A DNA stretch of 13,161 bases from CAZFJG01 sp964410915 (GTDB lineage: Bacteria > Synergistota > Synergistia > Synergistales > JAFGMB01): the NCBI GenBank assembly GCA_964410915.1, contig CAYPIU010000047.1:1-13161 (forward strand), in the 5' to 3' direction. Positions 1 through 6,581 of this stretch are shown piece after piece. A model generated the notes under the pieces. That model did not search any database. It saw only the letters and a program-made list of their open reading frames with translations, and was not told the origin of the DNA. The translations under genes were made by a program, and so were the position numbers. Position 1 is the first letter of the stretch. Each line of letters opens with the position of its first letter.

Positions 1-1
1 C

Positions 2-55
2 AGGAGCGGAGGCATAAAAAGGACGATCTTCAACTGGACAGGAAAGGAACTTTAA
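2..55 (+). CDS. Possible 3' end of an upstream gene
   Basis: One plus-strand frame is open from the window edge and reads RSGGIKRTIFNWTGKEL before a TAA at 53-55, 19 bases before the -35 box of the aro promoter. This would suit the last residues of a preceding gene. A second frame is also open from base 1 to a TGA at 76-78, and that frame would run into the promoter. Neither fragment is long enough to name a family. The call rests only on an open frame and on its ending just upstream of the promoter. Confidence 0.25.
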   Translation, partial: RSGGIKRTIFNWTGKEL

Positions 56-74
56 TATTGGTAACAGATCTGTC

Positions 75-103
75 TTGACAAATCCTTGAGAGGGTTTTAT
101 GAT
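75..103 (+). promoter_or_regulatory. Sigma-70 promoter of the aromatic operon
   Basis: A perfect -35 box TTGACA (75-80) is separated by exactly 17 bases from TATGAT (98-103), which matches the -10 consensus at five of six positions. Transcription should begin near 110. That would give an untranslated leader of about 280 nt up to the terminator and about 330 nt up to aroF. No competing promoter of this quality is visible between here and 439, so the whole operon probably depends on this one. Confidence 0.85.
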
Positions 104-169
104 TGCGGTCAATCAATAACAAATCTTCAGAAAAGTCCAAACTTAAGGTGAAAGGAGGACAAGTTGATA

Positions 170-316
170 ATGACTTCCGTATCCGGTGTTACTTTAAATT
201 CTCTTTACGCGTATTTTTATTATTTTACCGGCGGCCAGTGGCAGTTTTATTATGCCAGTGGTCTACCAATACGTGAAAATCGGTTATCGGCTTGTCTGGA
301 TAATCCTGGCGCCTAA
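170..316 (+). CDS. Aromatic-rich leader peptide (48 aa) controlling the aro operon
   Basis: A short reading frame starts at ATG 170 and ends at TAA 314-316. AAAGGAGG (151-158) is a strong ribosome binding site. Its spacing is 11 nt to ATG 170 and 5 nt to an in-frame TTG at 164, so the TTG is an alternative start. Residues 13-19 read YAYFYYF and residues 24-28 read WQFYY, so ten of sixteen residues from 13 to 28 are aromatic (6 Tyr, 3 Phe, 1 Trp). The likely job is not a folded product but ribosome stalling when charged Tyr, Phe or Trp tRNA is scarce, as PheL and TrpL do in enterobacteria. The tail after residue 28 (ASGLPIRENRLSACLDNPGA) has no aromatic residues. Its codons span the 5' arm of the proposed antiterminator, so a freely translating ribosome would cover that arm. 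The bias towards Tyr codons (one TAC, five TAT) suggests tyrosine as the main signal. Confidence 0.85.
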   Translation: MTSVSGVTLNSLYAYFYYFTGGQWQFYYASGLPIRENRLSACLDNPGA

Positions 317-351
317 AGGGGAAAGATAGAATCCAAATCAGGACATTATTT

Positions 352-390
352 AGCCGGAACCCGGTTTTCACCGGGGGTCCGGCTTTTTTT
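352..390 (+). terminator. Intrinsic terminator (attenuator) upstream of aroF
   Basis: The 5' arm AGCCGGAACCCGG (352-364) pairs with CCGGGGGTCCGGCT (371-384) across the loop TTTTCA. That gives 12 pairs, 9 of them G-C, interrupted by a small 1x2 internal loop. A run of seven T (384-390) follows immediately. It lies between a promoter and the first structural gene, after a leader peptide and not after a gene, so it acts as a conditional stop. Its 5' arm is the target of the proposed antiterminator. Confidence 0.92.
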
Positions 391-438
391 ATGGTGTAAA
401 GGTCAATAATTTTATCGAGATATCGGGAGGTAATAAAA

Positions 439-1512
439 ATGGGAACAAATCGGGTTATTATCAGAATGCAGAGTGCTACTTCCAACGTCAACGTAGCCAG
501 GGTTTTTCAGAAGGTCGAAAAAATGGGTGGCAGTGCACGGTTTATTCCATATTATTCCGGATGTCTCGTAATGGTCGAGGGTATTTCAAGACAGGAAGTT
601 GCTTTTGAGAGTTTACCCGGAGTAGCCGAGACCATGTCCACAGATAGTTCTTTTCCCCTTTCCAGTATCGATCTGACCGGTGGGAAAAGGTCAGCATTTG
701 AACTTGCCCCAGGTCTTGTTATCGGAGGCAGTGAAAAGGTTATAATGGCGGGCCCCTGCGCGGTGGAAAGCAAAGAACAGATATTTGATTCCGCCCACGC
801 GGTTAAGAAGGCTGGGGCGCATGTTCTCAGGGGGGGAGCATTCAAACCCCGTACAAATCCTTACTCTTTTCAGGGTCTTGGAGCCGAGGGGATAGCCCTT
901 CTCAGGGAGGCTGGAGATTCAGCAGGGATACCAGTTGTAAGCGAAGTTATGAGTCCTGATCTTGTTGAATGGCTGGAACCCCACGTGGACATATTCCAGG
1001 TAGGTGCACGAAATATGCAGAACTTCCCACTCCTGAAAGCTCTCGGAAAAACGAGCAAGCCAGTCCTCTTGAAGCGTGGTGCTATGGCAACAGTGGATGA
1101 ATGGCTTCAGGCCGCAGAATATATATTGAGCGGAGGAAATTTCAGGGTAGTCCTTTGTGAAAGAGGGATAAGGACTTTTGAGAACAGGACCAGGAATACC
1201 CTTGATCTCAATATAGTCCCCCTTGTGCGTTCGCTCTCTCATTTACCGATCATTGTCGATCCCAGTCATGGAACAGGTATCAGGCATCTTGTTGCTCCTA
1301 TGGGAATGGCAGCGGTAGCAGCAGGAGCGGATGGTCTGATAATGGAAGTACACCCTGATCCTGAAAAAGCCCTGAGTGACGGAATGCAGTCACTTTCTCC
1401 TTTAGATTTTACCCAGTTCATGAAACATCTTTCCCGCCTTGTTCCGGCTCTGGCTACTGAGGAAGAAGATGAAAGAATAATAAAAGTTGTTCCTGCTGGC
1501 AGCAGGGTTTGA
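439..1512 (+). CDS. aroF: 3-deoxy-D-arabino-heptulosonate 7-phosphate synthase, type I-beta, with N-terminal regulatory domain
   Basis: It catalyses the first shikimate step, condensing PEP with erythrose-4-phosphate to DAHP in the cytoplasm. Residues 1 to about 70 form the ferredoxin-like extension seen in Thermotoga-type DAHP synthases, where Tyr and Phe bind and inhibit. The TIM-barrel catalytic part follows. Visible motifs are GPCAVES (metal ligand Cys107), RGGAFKPRTNPYSFQG (about 131-146, KPRT at 136-139), QVGARNMQNFPLL, LKRGAMAT, DPSHGTG (His277) and IMEVHPDPEKALSDG (Glu303, Asp314). These include all four expected metal ligands. At 357 aa it is slightly longer than the Thermotoga enzyme because of a charged C-terminal tail. 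GGGAGG (425-430) lies 8 nt before the ATG. It is the first structural gene behind the attenuator, so both its synthesis and, by family, its activity should respond to aromatic amino acids. Its TGA is followed 26 bases later by aroA. Confidence 0.95.
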   Translation: MGTNRVIIRMQSATSNVNVARVFQKVEKMGGSARFIPYYSGCLVMVEGISRQEVAFESLPGVAETMSTDSSFPLSSIDLTGGKRSAFELAPGLVIGGSEKVIMAGPCAVESKEQIFDSAHAVKKAGAHVLRGGAFKPRTNPYSFQGLGAEGIALLREAGDSAGIPVVSEVMSPDLVEWLEPHVDIFQVGARNMQNFPLLKALGKTSKPVLLKRGAMATVDEWLQAAEYILSGGNFRVVLCERGIRTFENRTRNTLDLNIVPLVRSLSHLPIIVDPSHGTGIRHLVAPMGMAAVAAGADGLIMEVHPDPEKALSDGMQSLSPLDFTQFMKHLSRLVPALATEEEDERIIKVVPAGSRV

Positions 1513-1538
1513 GAATAGCAGGAGTCTGGAGGCAGGTT

Positions 1539-2683
1539 ATGAAGGAAAACGTTCATTCAATTGACAAAATAAAGGGAGAAATAATCCTTCCGGGAGATAA
1601 ATCGATTTCACACAGGGCTGCATTTCTGGGTTCTCTATCTTCTGAGGGGATAAGAGTTGAAAACTTTTCTAAGGGTGCAGACTGCTGTTCTACATTGAAA
1701 TGTCTTTCCAGCACAGGTTCTCTGGTGAAAAGTGATGATACAGGAGTAATCATCAGTAAAGGAAATGGATTTAACGATCCCGAAGGTCCACTCGATGCAG
1801 GTAACTCCGGTACGACTGCGCGATTGATAACAGGTCTAATATCCGGAATAGAGAATTCTTTTGCAGTTATTACTGGAGACCAGAGCCTGCTCCGGCGACC
1901 CATGGCAAGGATCGTCAGGCCTCTTCAGTCAATGGGTGCAAGGATAGACGGAAGGGATGGGGCCGACAGACTTCCTCTCTCAATTAAAGGTGTAAGGCTT
2001 TCCGGGGGAGAACATTCTCCCTCTGTTCCAAGCGCGCAGGTAAAGACAGCTCTTCTGCTCGCGGGGTTATCTGCTTCAGAGAGTACAACAGTAAATGAAT
2101 GTGGCATAACAAGAGACCACACCGAAATTATGCTTGATTTCCTTGGTATTCCTCTCGTCAGAAAGGGACTGTCAATAACTGTATATCCCTGCAGCGAGGT
2201 CCCCGGGGCCAGTTGGAGAATTCCAGGCGATTTTTCAGCTGCTGCTTTCTGGTTAGTTGCTGGAGCATTATGTTCTGAAAAGGGTCTTGATATCAAAGAT
2301 GTTGGGATCAATCCGACAAGGACAGGAGTTATGCCTGTTCTGGAGAGAATGGGTCTTAAGGCAGAATTGAAAGATCATAGAAAATGGGGAGGAGAGCCTG
2401 TAGCAGATATTTCTGTCAGGGCTTCTTTATTGAAAGGGACAAATATTGAAGAGTCAGAGATCCCTTCAATGGTGGATGAACTTCCAATAGTGGCACTTGC
2501 AGCAACACAGGCGGAAGGGATCACGGTCGTCAGTGGTGCAGGTGAACTTAGATTTAAAGAATGTGACCGGATCCATGCTGTTACTGAAGGACTCCGGGAA
2601 CTTGGGGCAGATATAGAAGAAAAAGAGGATGGCTGGATCATTAAGGGTCCTTCAAAATTACATGGAGGCAATGTAAAGTCTTT
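1539..2683 (+). CDS. aroA: 3-phosphoshikimate 1-carboxyvinyltransferase (EPSP synthase), C-terminus lost in assembly gap
   Basis: It transfers the enolpyruvyl group of PEP to shikimate-3-phosphate, the sixth step of the pathway. The ATG at 1539 is chosen because GGAGG (1528-1532) sits 6 nt upstream; a TTG at 1509 in the same frame has no such site. About 381 codons are visible before the N run, so roughly 40-50 residues are missing compared with the usual length of about 425-430. Motifs in order are LPGDKSISHRA (phosphate/PEP binding), LDAGNSGTTARL, RRPMARIVRPLQSMGARI, PSAQVKTALLLAGL, TRDHTEIML, IPGDFSAAAFWLVAGAL, SMVDELPIVALAA and RFKECDRIHAVTEGL. The final domain strand, with the conserved DHR and SFP.F segments, falls in the gap. 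Any reading frame continued through the N block reads the aroE sequence out of frame and is not the true C-terminus. Confidence 0.93.
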
Positions 2684-2783
2684 NNNNNNNNNNNNNNNNN
2701 NNNNNNNNNNNNNNNNNNNNNNNNNNNNNNNNNNNNNNNNNNNNNNNNNNNNNNNNNNNNNNNNNNNNNNNNNNNNNNNNNNN
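2684..2783. other. Assembly gap of 100 N (placeholder length)
   Basis: Exactly 100 consecutive N separate the aroA body from the aroE tail. Judging by usual protein lengths, about 45 codons of aroA and 170-190 codons of aroE are missing, so the real gap is probably near 650-700 bases, not 100. The flanks are in different frames, which agrees with two genes rather than one. Confidence 0.97.
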
Positions 2784-2785
2784 GA

Positions 2786-3088
2786 GAACAGGGCAAATGC
2801 CTTCTTGTTAATGCAACTTCCCTGGGGTTGGATGCAAACCCATGGCCCAATGGCATGGTTGAAAAGATCTTTTTAAGTTCAGAGGTTATTGCTCTGCTTG
2901 ACATGGTTTACAGTAAAAATGGGAAAACAGCTCTCGTGCAGGAGGCATCAGAAAAGGGCATACCTTCTGCCGGTGGAGAAGAGGTACTTCTCTACCAGGG
3001 AGTTGCAGCTTTTGAAACTTTCACGGGAAAGGATGCCCCCGTCGAGATAATGCGTCAGGCACTTATACAGGGAGTTCCTGTATCATGA
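2786..3088 (+). CDS. aroE: Shikimate dehydrogenase, C-terminal 100 residues (N-terminus lost in assembly gap)
   Basis: It reduces 3-dehydroshikimate to shikimate with NADPH, the fourth step. The frame is open from the first complete codon after the gap and reads CLLVNATSLGL, the NAT-G-G/L motif of shikimate dehydrogenases. It continues with a D-VYSKNGKTAL segment (the D-VY-P-T-L element), a GIPSAGGEEVLLYQG turn and AAFETFTG, the usual C-terminal Q-G-FE-W-TG region with Phe in place of Trp. An internal ATG at 2828 should not be taken as a start, because family motifs continue upstream of it. Normal length is about 270-290 aa, so nearly two-thirds of the protein, including the substrate-binding domain, is not in the sequence. 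Its TGA overlaps the aroC ATG (ATGA at 3085-3088), implying coupled translation. Confidence 0.9.
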   Translation, partial: EQGKCLLVNATSLGLDANPWPNGMVEKIFLSSEVIALLDMVYSKNGKTALVQEASEKGIPSAGGEEVLLYQGVAAFETFTGKDAPVEIMRQALIQGVPVS

Positions 3089-4254
3089 CCCTCCGTTTTC
3101 TTTCCAGCGGAGAATCCCATGGCAGGGGACTTCTCCTTATTCTGGAGGGTCTGCCAGCACATTTGAAGATAGACAGGGAAAGGCTTACTGGTGAGCTCGC
3201 CCGTCGTCGCAGAGGTTATGGAAGGGGTCCGCGCATGACCCTTGAAAAAGATGTTCTTACTGCCTGGAGCGGGCTTCGTGACGGATCTACCACCGGATCA
3301 CCTGTCAGTTTCTCCCTTGAGAATTCAGAGTGGGACAAGTGGAAGGATATTCTTGACCCATGGAAAGTTGAAGAAGGGGCAGATCTTTCAAAGATAGTAA
3401 ACAGGCCGAGGCCGGGTCATGCAGACCTTCCCGGGGCTGTAAAGTACAGTCATAAGGATATCCGTAATATTCTGGAAAGAGCGAGTGCAAGGTCTACAGC
3501 GGCCTGGACCTTAGCTGGCACAGTAGGTCGTCTTCTCCTGGAGGAACTGGGAGTAAAGATCAGAAGTTCGGTGACATCAATAGGGGATGTTTCAGTCGAT
3601 CCCCCTTCAAGTTCACGGGAATGGGAATATGCTGCTATGTCTGATCTTGGCTGTCCCAGGCCTGGTGATGAGAAAAAGCTCATAGAGAGAATAAGCAGGT
3701 GTGCAGAAGACGGAGATACCCTTGGCGGGACTTTTATGCTTTCAGCTACTGGTCTTCCGCCCGGAATAGGTTCCCATGCGGAATGGGATCGTCGTCTTGA
3801 TGGATGTCTGGCAGGTGCCTTAATGTCCATCCCGGCGATCAAGGGTGTTGAAATCGGCAGAGGATTCGAGCTTGCACGTATCCAGGGGAGCAGTGCTCAT
3901 GACGAGATCCTTCCTGATAGCAGGGGCTGGAAAAGGCGGACCAACAATGCAGGAGGAATTGAAGGGGGGATGACCAACGGGGAAGAGGTCTTCCTCTCTG
4001 TTGCAATGAAGCCGATCCCGACTTTGAAAAAATCGCTGATCTCAATAGACATAACAAGTGGAGAAGAGGCTGTGGCAGCCTTCGAACGCAGTGATACCTG
4101 TGCTGTTCCGGCTGCATGTATCGTAGGAGAGGCTATGTTCGCCTGGGTATTTGCCAGAACGGTAATGGAACAGTTCGGTGGGGATACGCTTCAGGATTTA
4201 ATCGAGCGCTGGGAAAGCTACCTTAAAAGAGCAGGGGGTTTTATCCATGGATAG
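3085..4254 (+). CDS. aroC: Chorismate synthase
   Basis: It converts 5-enolpyruvylshikimate-3-phosphate to chorismate, the last common step, using reduced FMN as a catalytic cofactor. At 389 aa it is full length. Signature stretches are SSGESHGRG (7-15), ARRRRGYGRGPRM (39-51), RPRPGHADLPGAVKY (107-121), RASARSTAAWT (132-142), with its conserved Arg and Ser, and RTNNAGGIEGGMTNGE (about 285-300), the conserved FMN/substrate-site segment. There is no fused flavin reductase domain, so reduced FMN must come from elsewhere. The start overlaps the aroE stop by four bases, and the end overlaps the aroKB start by eight, placing it firmly in one translational unit. Confidence 0.96.
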   Translation: MTLRFLSSGESHGRGLLLILEGLPAHLKIDRERLTGELARRRRGYGRGPRMTLEKDVLTAWSGLRDGSTTGSPVSFSLENSEWDKWKDILDPWKVEEGADLSKIVNRPRPGHADLPGAVKYSHKDIRNILERASARSTAAWTLAGTVGRLLLEELGVKIRSSVTSIGDVSVDPPSSSREWEYAAMSDLGCPRPGDEKKLIERISRCAEDGDTLGGTFMLSATGLPPGIGSHAEWDRRLDGCLAGALMSIPAIKGVEIGRGFELARIQGSSAHDEILPDSRGWKRRTNNAGGIEGGMTNGEEVFLSVAMKPIPTLKKSLISIDITSGEEAVAAFERSDTCAVPAACIVGEAMFAWVFARTVMEQFGGDTLQDLIERWESYLKRAGGFIHG

Positions 4255-5857
4255 AAGGAATATTTTTCTCGGTGGTTTCATGGCGGCAGGTAAAACTTCC
4301 GCCGGTATGGCCCTTGCAGAAAAAATCGGATTTACCTTCGTGGATACAGACCAGATGATCGAAAAGAGGTCCGGAAAGAGCGTGGCCAGAATATTTGAAA
4401 CTTCTGGAGAGAAAACTTTCCGCGAGATGGAAAAACAGGTTGTAGGTGAGCTCTGTGAACTTCAGGGGCTGGTAATTGCTCTCGGAGGAGGTACCATTGC
4501 GGATCCACGATCCAGGGATATGATCATGGACAGTGGAACACTTGTGATCCTTTCTGTTTCTCCAGAAACAGCCATTAAGAGGGCGGCATCTGAAAAGGGT
4601 AAACGCCCGCTTCTGAACCCTGAAAATGTTAATCTCCTGTGGGAAAAAAGAAAGCCTGTCTATTCCGATGGTCATCTGACCATCGAAACGGATTCCATGA
4701 GCATAGAGGAAGAAGTCCAGGAAATAATGAATAAGTTAGGTCTTGATCCTTCGCAAGAACAGACCGAAAGCCTTGTTATTGAGGCGAAGGCAGGAACAAG
4801 TTCCTATCCGGTATTTATTGGCAGCGGGATCCTTGGCTCTGTAAAAGAGTCAGCCTCTCTCTCGGGAAGAGATCCCGTAGTTGTATCTGAAGAATTAACA
4901 GGGCCTCTTTTCGGGAACAAAGTCGGATCTTCCTGCGAATTACGTCTCCTTCCAAGAGGAGAGGATGCAAAGACTTTATCCCGGCTTCAGGAAATATACC
5001 TTCAGCTTCTGGAGGGTTTGGAGGATCGTGAAACTTGTCTTCTTGCCCTGGGGGGAGGAACAATAGGTGATGTAGCAGGTTTTGCTGCCGCTTCCTGGAT
5101 GAGGGGCATTAATTTCATCCAGTGTCCAACCACTCTTTTAGCCCAGGTTGACAGTGCTCTCGGAGGTAAGACAGGGATTAATCTTCCGGGAGGGAAAAAT
5201 CTGGTAGGTGCATTTCATCAGCCTGCAGCAGTATTCAGTGATGTTAACTGCCTGATATCACTTTCGGGATCAGAGTTCAGGCAGGGCCTCGCAGAAGTTG
5301 TAAAGTATGGCCTTGGTCATGACAGGGATCTGTTTTCGTGGCTTGACCTTCACTCAGGGCTGATCCTTTCCCGCCAGAAGGAAGTTCTGGTTCAGATGGT
5401 TGAATGGTGTACCAGGATAAAACTCGGGATTGTGGAAATGGACGAAAGGGAGAAGAGCGGAGAAAGGGCAAGGCTCAACCTGGGACATACTATAGGTCAT
5501 GCTCTCGAGGCTGCCTCCGGTTACACTGATTGGAAACATGGAGATGGAGTAGCAGTAGGGATGATGGTTGCTGCATTTATTTCTGTGAGCAGGGGGGAGA
5601 TGAGTATCCTTCAGTTTGAGGAACTTTACAGCCTCCTGAAAAAATTCGATCTTCCGGTCAAAGCGTCCATTGAATGGAAAGATTTACTGCCGTATATCAA
5701 AATAGACAAAAAATTTGTTTCCTCCAGTCCCAGGGTAGTTCTTCCCAGGGGGATAGGGGAAAGTTTTCTTACAGCTGATATTACTCTTGCAGATCTCCAA
5801 AATGCTTACAGGGAGGTGGCACTCTATGGCGAAAAAACCGGTCTTTCTTGTGGTTAA
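4247..5857 (+). CDS. aroKB: Bifunctional shikimate kinase / 3-dehydroquinate synthase
   Basis: This is a single 536-residue chain with two enzymes of the pathway. Residues 1 to about 165 are shikimate kinase (fifth step, ATP-dependent). They show the P-loop GFMAAGKTS (10-18, Lys16), DTD (33-35), the FREME shikimate-binding segment, GGGT (80-83) and the KRPLL lid (119-123). After a short linker, residues about 175-536 are 3-dehydroquinate synthase (second step, NAD+ and Zn2+ or Co2+). They show LALGGGTIGDVAGFAAA, RGINFIQCPTTLLAQVDS, GGKTGINLPGGKNLVGAF, and the metal ligands Glu350 (GLAEVVKYG), His414 (NLGHTIGHALE) and His431 (HGDGVAVGM). All key residues are present, so both halves look active. 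The same fusion order is known from Thermotoga maritima. AGGGGG lies about 8 nt before ATG 4247. The 3' end overlaps aroQ by 32 nt. Confidence 0.95.
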   Translation: MDRRNIFLGGFMAAGKTSAGMALAEKIGFTFVDTDQMIEKRSGKSVARIFETSGEKTFREMEKQVVGELCELQGLVIALGGGTIADPRSRDMIMDSGTLVILSVSPETAIKRAASEKGKRPLLNPENVNLLWEKRKPVYSDGHLTIETDSMSIEEEVQEIMNKLGLDPSQEQTESLVIEAKAGTSSYPVFIGSGILGSVKESASLSGRDPVVVSEELTGPLFGNKVGSSCELRLLPRGEDAKTLSRLQEIYLQLLEGLEDRETCLLALGGGTIGDVAGFAAASWMRGINFIQCPTTLLAQVDSALGGKTGINLPGGKNLVGAFHQPAAVFSDVNCLISLSGSEFRQGLAEVVKYGLGHDRDLFSWLDLHSGLILSRQKEVLVQMVEWCTRIKLGIVEMDEREKSGERARLNLGHTIGHALEAASGYTDWKHGDGVAVGMMVAAFISVSRGEMSILQFEELYSLLKKFDLPVKASIEWKDLLPYIKIDKKFVSSSPRVVLPRGIGESFLTADITLADLQNAYREVALYGEKTGLSCG

Positions 5858-6308
5858 CGGACCAAATCTTAATCTTCTGGGGGAAAGGGAGCCGGACGTT
5901 TATGGTAAAGAGACCCTTCAGGATCTTCAGGAGAAGGTTATCGACCATGCGAAAAAGAATGGTTGTACCGTAAGGTGTTTTCAGAGCAACAGCGAAGGCA
6001 TGCTGATAGATATCATGCAGGAGCATAGAAACAATGCAGAGGGCATAGTACTTAATGCAGGTGCGTATACCCATTACAGTTATGCGATCAGAGACTGTAT
6101 TTCAGCCCTGGAGATACCCGTTATAGAGGTCCATTTATCTAATCCGGAAGCCAGGGAGGAATTCAGGCATAAAAGCGTAATATCGCCGGTCGTAGCTGGA
6201 AAGATAGCCGGGTTCGGTCTATATGGCTATGTAATGGCCCTTGATGCTCTCCTGAATATTGCAGCTGCTGAAAGGCGAAGTCCAGTTTGCAGAAAAGAGA
6301 GCAGTTAA
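5826..6308 (+). CDS. aroQ: 3-dehydroquinate dehydratase, type II
   Basis: It dehydrates 3-dehydroquinate to 3-dehydroshikimate, the third step, as the small dodecameric type II enzyme. ATG 5826 is chosen because GGGAGGTGG (5811-5819) lies just upstream and the product then starts MAKKPVFLVVNGPNLNLLG, the standard N-terminus. An in-frame TTG at 5787 would add 13 unrelated residues. Motifs are NGPNLNLLGEREPDVYG (catalytic Tyr26 and Arg21 in the flexible loop), SNSEGMLID, NAGAYTHYSYA (77-87), EVHLSNPEAREEFRHKS (catalytic His103, Arg114) and GFGLYGY. The usual Thr-Arg of the loop is Glu-Arg here, a mild change. At 160 aa it is slightly longer than typical through a C-terminal tail. The stop TAA touches the next ATG with no gap. 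Confidence 0.95.
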   Translation: MAKKPVFLVVNGPNLNLLGEREPDVYGKETLQDLQEKVIDHAKKNGCTVRCFQSNSEGMLIDIMQEHRNNAEGIVLNAGAYTHYSYAIRDCISALEIPVIEVHLSNPEAREEFRHKSVISPVVAGKIAGFGLYGYVMALDALLNIAAAERRSPVCRKESS

Positions 6309-6566
6309 ATGGATGAAAAAAGGCTTGAAAAGCTACGTTCAGAGATAGATCAAATTGATGACCAGATCATCCAATTGCTCAGAAGAAGGATCCTCGTGGC
6401 CAGGGAGATCGGTATAGCCAAGGGAAACGATCCGGTTTATGACCCTGAAAGGGAAAAAGAAGTAATACAGAGGCTTGCAGAAATTTCACCCGATATTGAA
6501 GGGGAAAGACTGTCAGCTATCTATGGAGAAATAATGTCTTTATGCAGGTCAGTTCAGTCAAGGTAG
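6309..6566 (+). CDS. Monofunctional chorismate mutase (AroQ fold)
   Basis: It rearranges chorismate to prephenate, the committed step to Phe and Tyr. The 85-residue all-helical protein matches the size of a free-standing AroQ-class domain. Residues corresponding to the E. coli P-protein mutase active site are visible: Arg10 (LEKLRSEIDQID), an Arg cluster at 25-27 (LLRRR), Lys38 (IGIAKG), Asp45, Arg48 and Glu49 (YDPEREKEVI), and Ser/Gln near the C-terminus. It has no fused prephenate dehydratase, dehydrogenase or ACT domain, so those enzymes must lie elsewhere. Its ATG directly follows the aroQ TAA, and it appears to be the last gene of the operon. The next gene converges from the other strand 15 bases on. 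Confidence 0.9.
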   Translation: MDEKRLEKLRSEIDQIDDQIIQLLRRRILVAREIGIAKGNDPVYDPEREKEVIQRLAEISPDIEGERLSAIYGEIMSLCRSVQSR

Positions 6567-6581
6567 GTTTTAGCGGACCTT

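Larger units (their letters stand above)
110..390 (+). promoter_or_regulatory. Attenuator leader RNA of the aro operon
   Basis: The segment contains a ribosome binding site, an aromatic-rich leader reading frame and a terminator, in that order. Competing pairings were read by eye. (a) Hairpin 233-263 has 10 pairs and one G-G mismatch, and its loop lies in the second aromatic codon cluster. (b) 282-288 pairs with 299-305 (7 pairs, one G-U). (c) An antiterminator pairs 282-292 (GGTTATCGGCT) with 352-361 (AGCCGGAACC), giving 10 pairs with one G-U and one bulged A. (d) The terminator pairs 352-364 with 371-384. Pairings c and d exclude each other, and b would block c. A long-range pairing 230-238 with 306-313 is also possible. 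There is no T-box sequence (AGGGTGGNACCGCG), so tRNA-sensing is unlikely. Ribosome-mediated attenuation is inferred, not demonstrated. Confidence 0.8.

Noticed and set aside
110..438. T-box riboswitch for aromatic tRNA
   Set aside because: No AGGGTGGNACCGCG-like sequence is present before the terminator, whereas a translatable aromatic leader is.
225..491. Minus-strand 88-codon frame over the leader and aroF start
   Set aside because: It runs antisense through the terminator and the aroF start, has no binding site, and matches nothing. The plus-strand leader explains the region.
1509..2876. Continuous 455-codon frame across the N run as a full aroA
   Set aside because: After the gap the residues are unlike EPSP synthase, and another frame encodes clear AroE motifs. 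The frame survives only because N codons have no stops.
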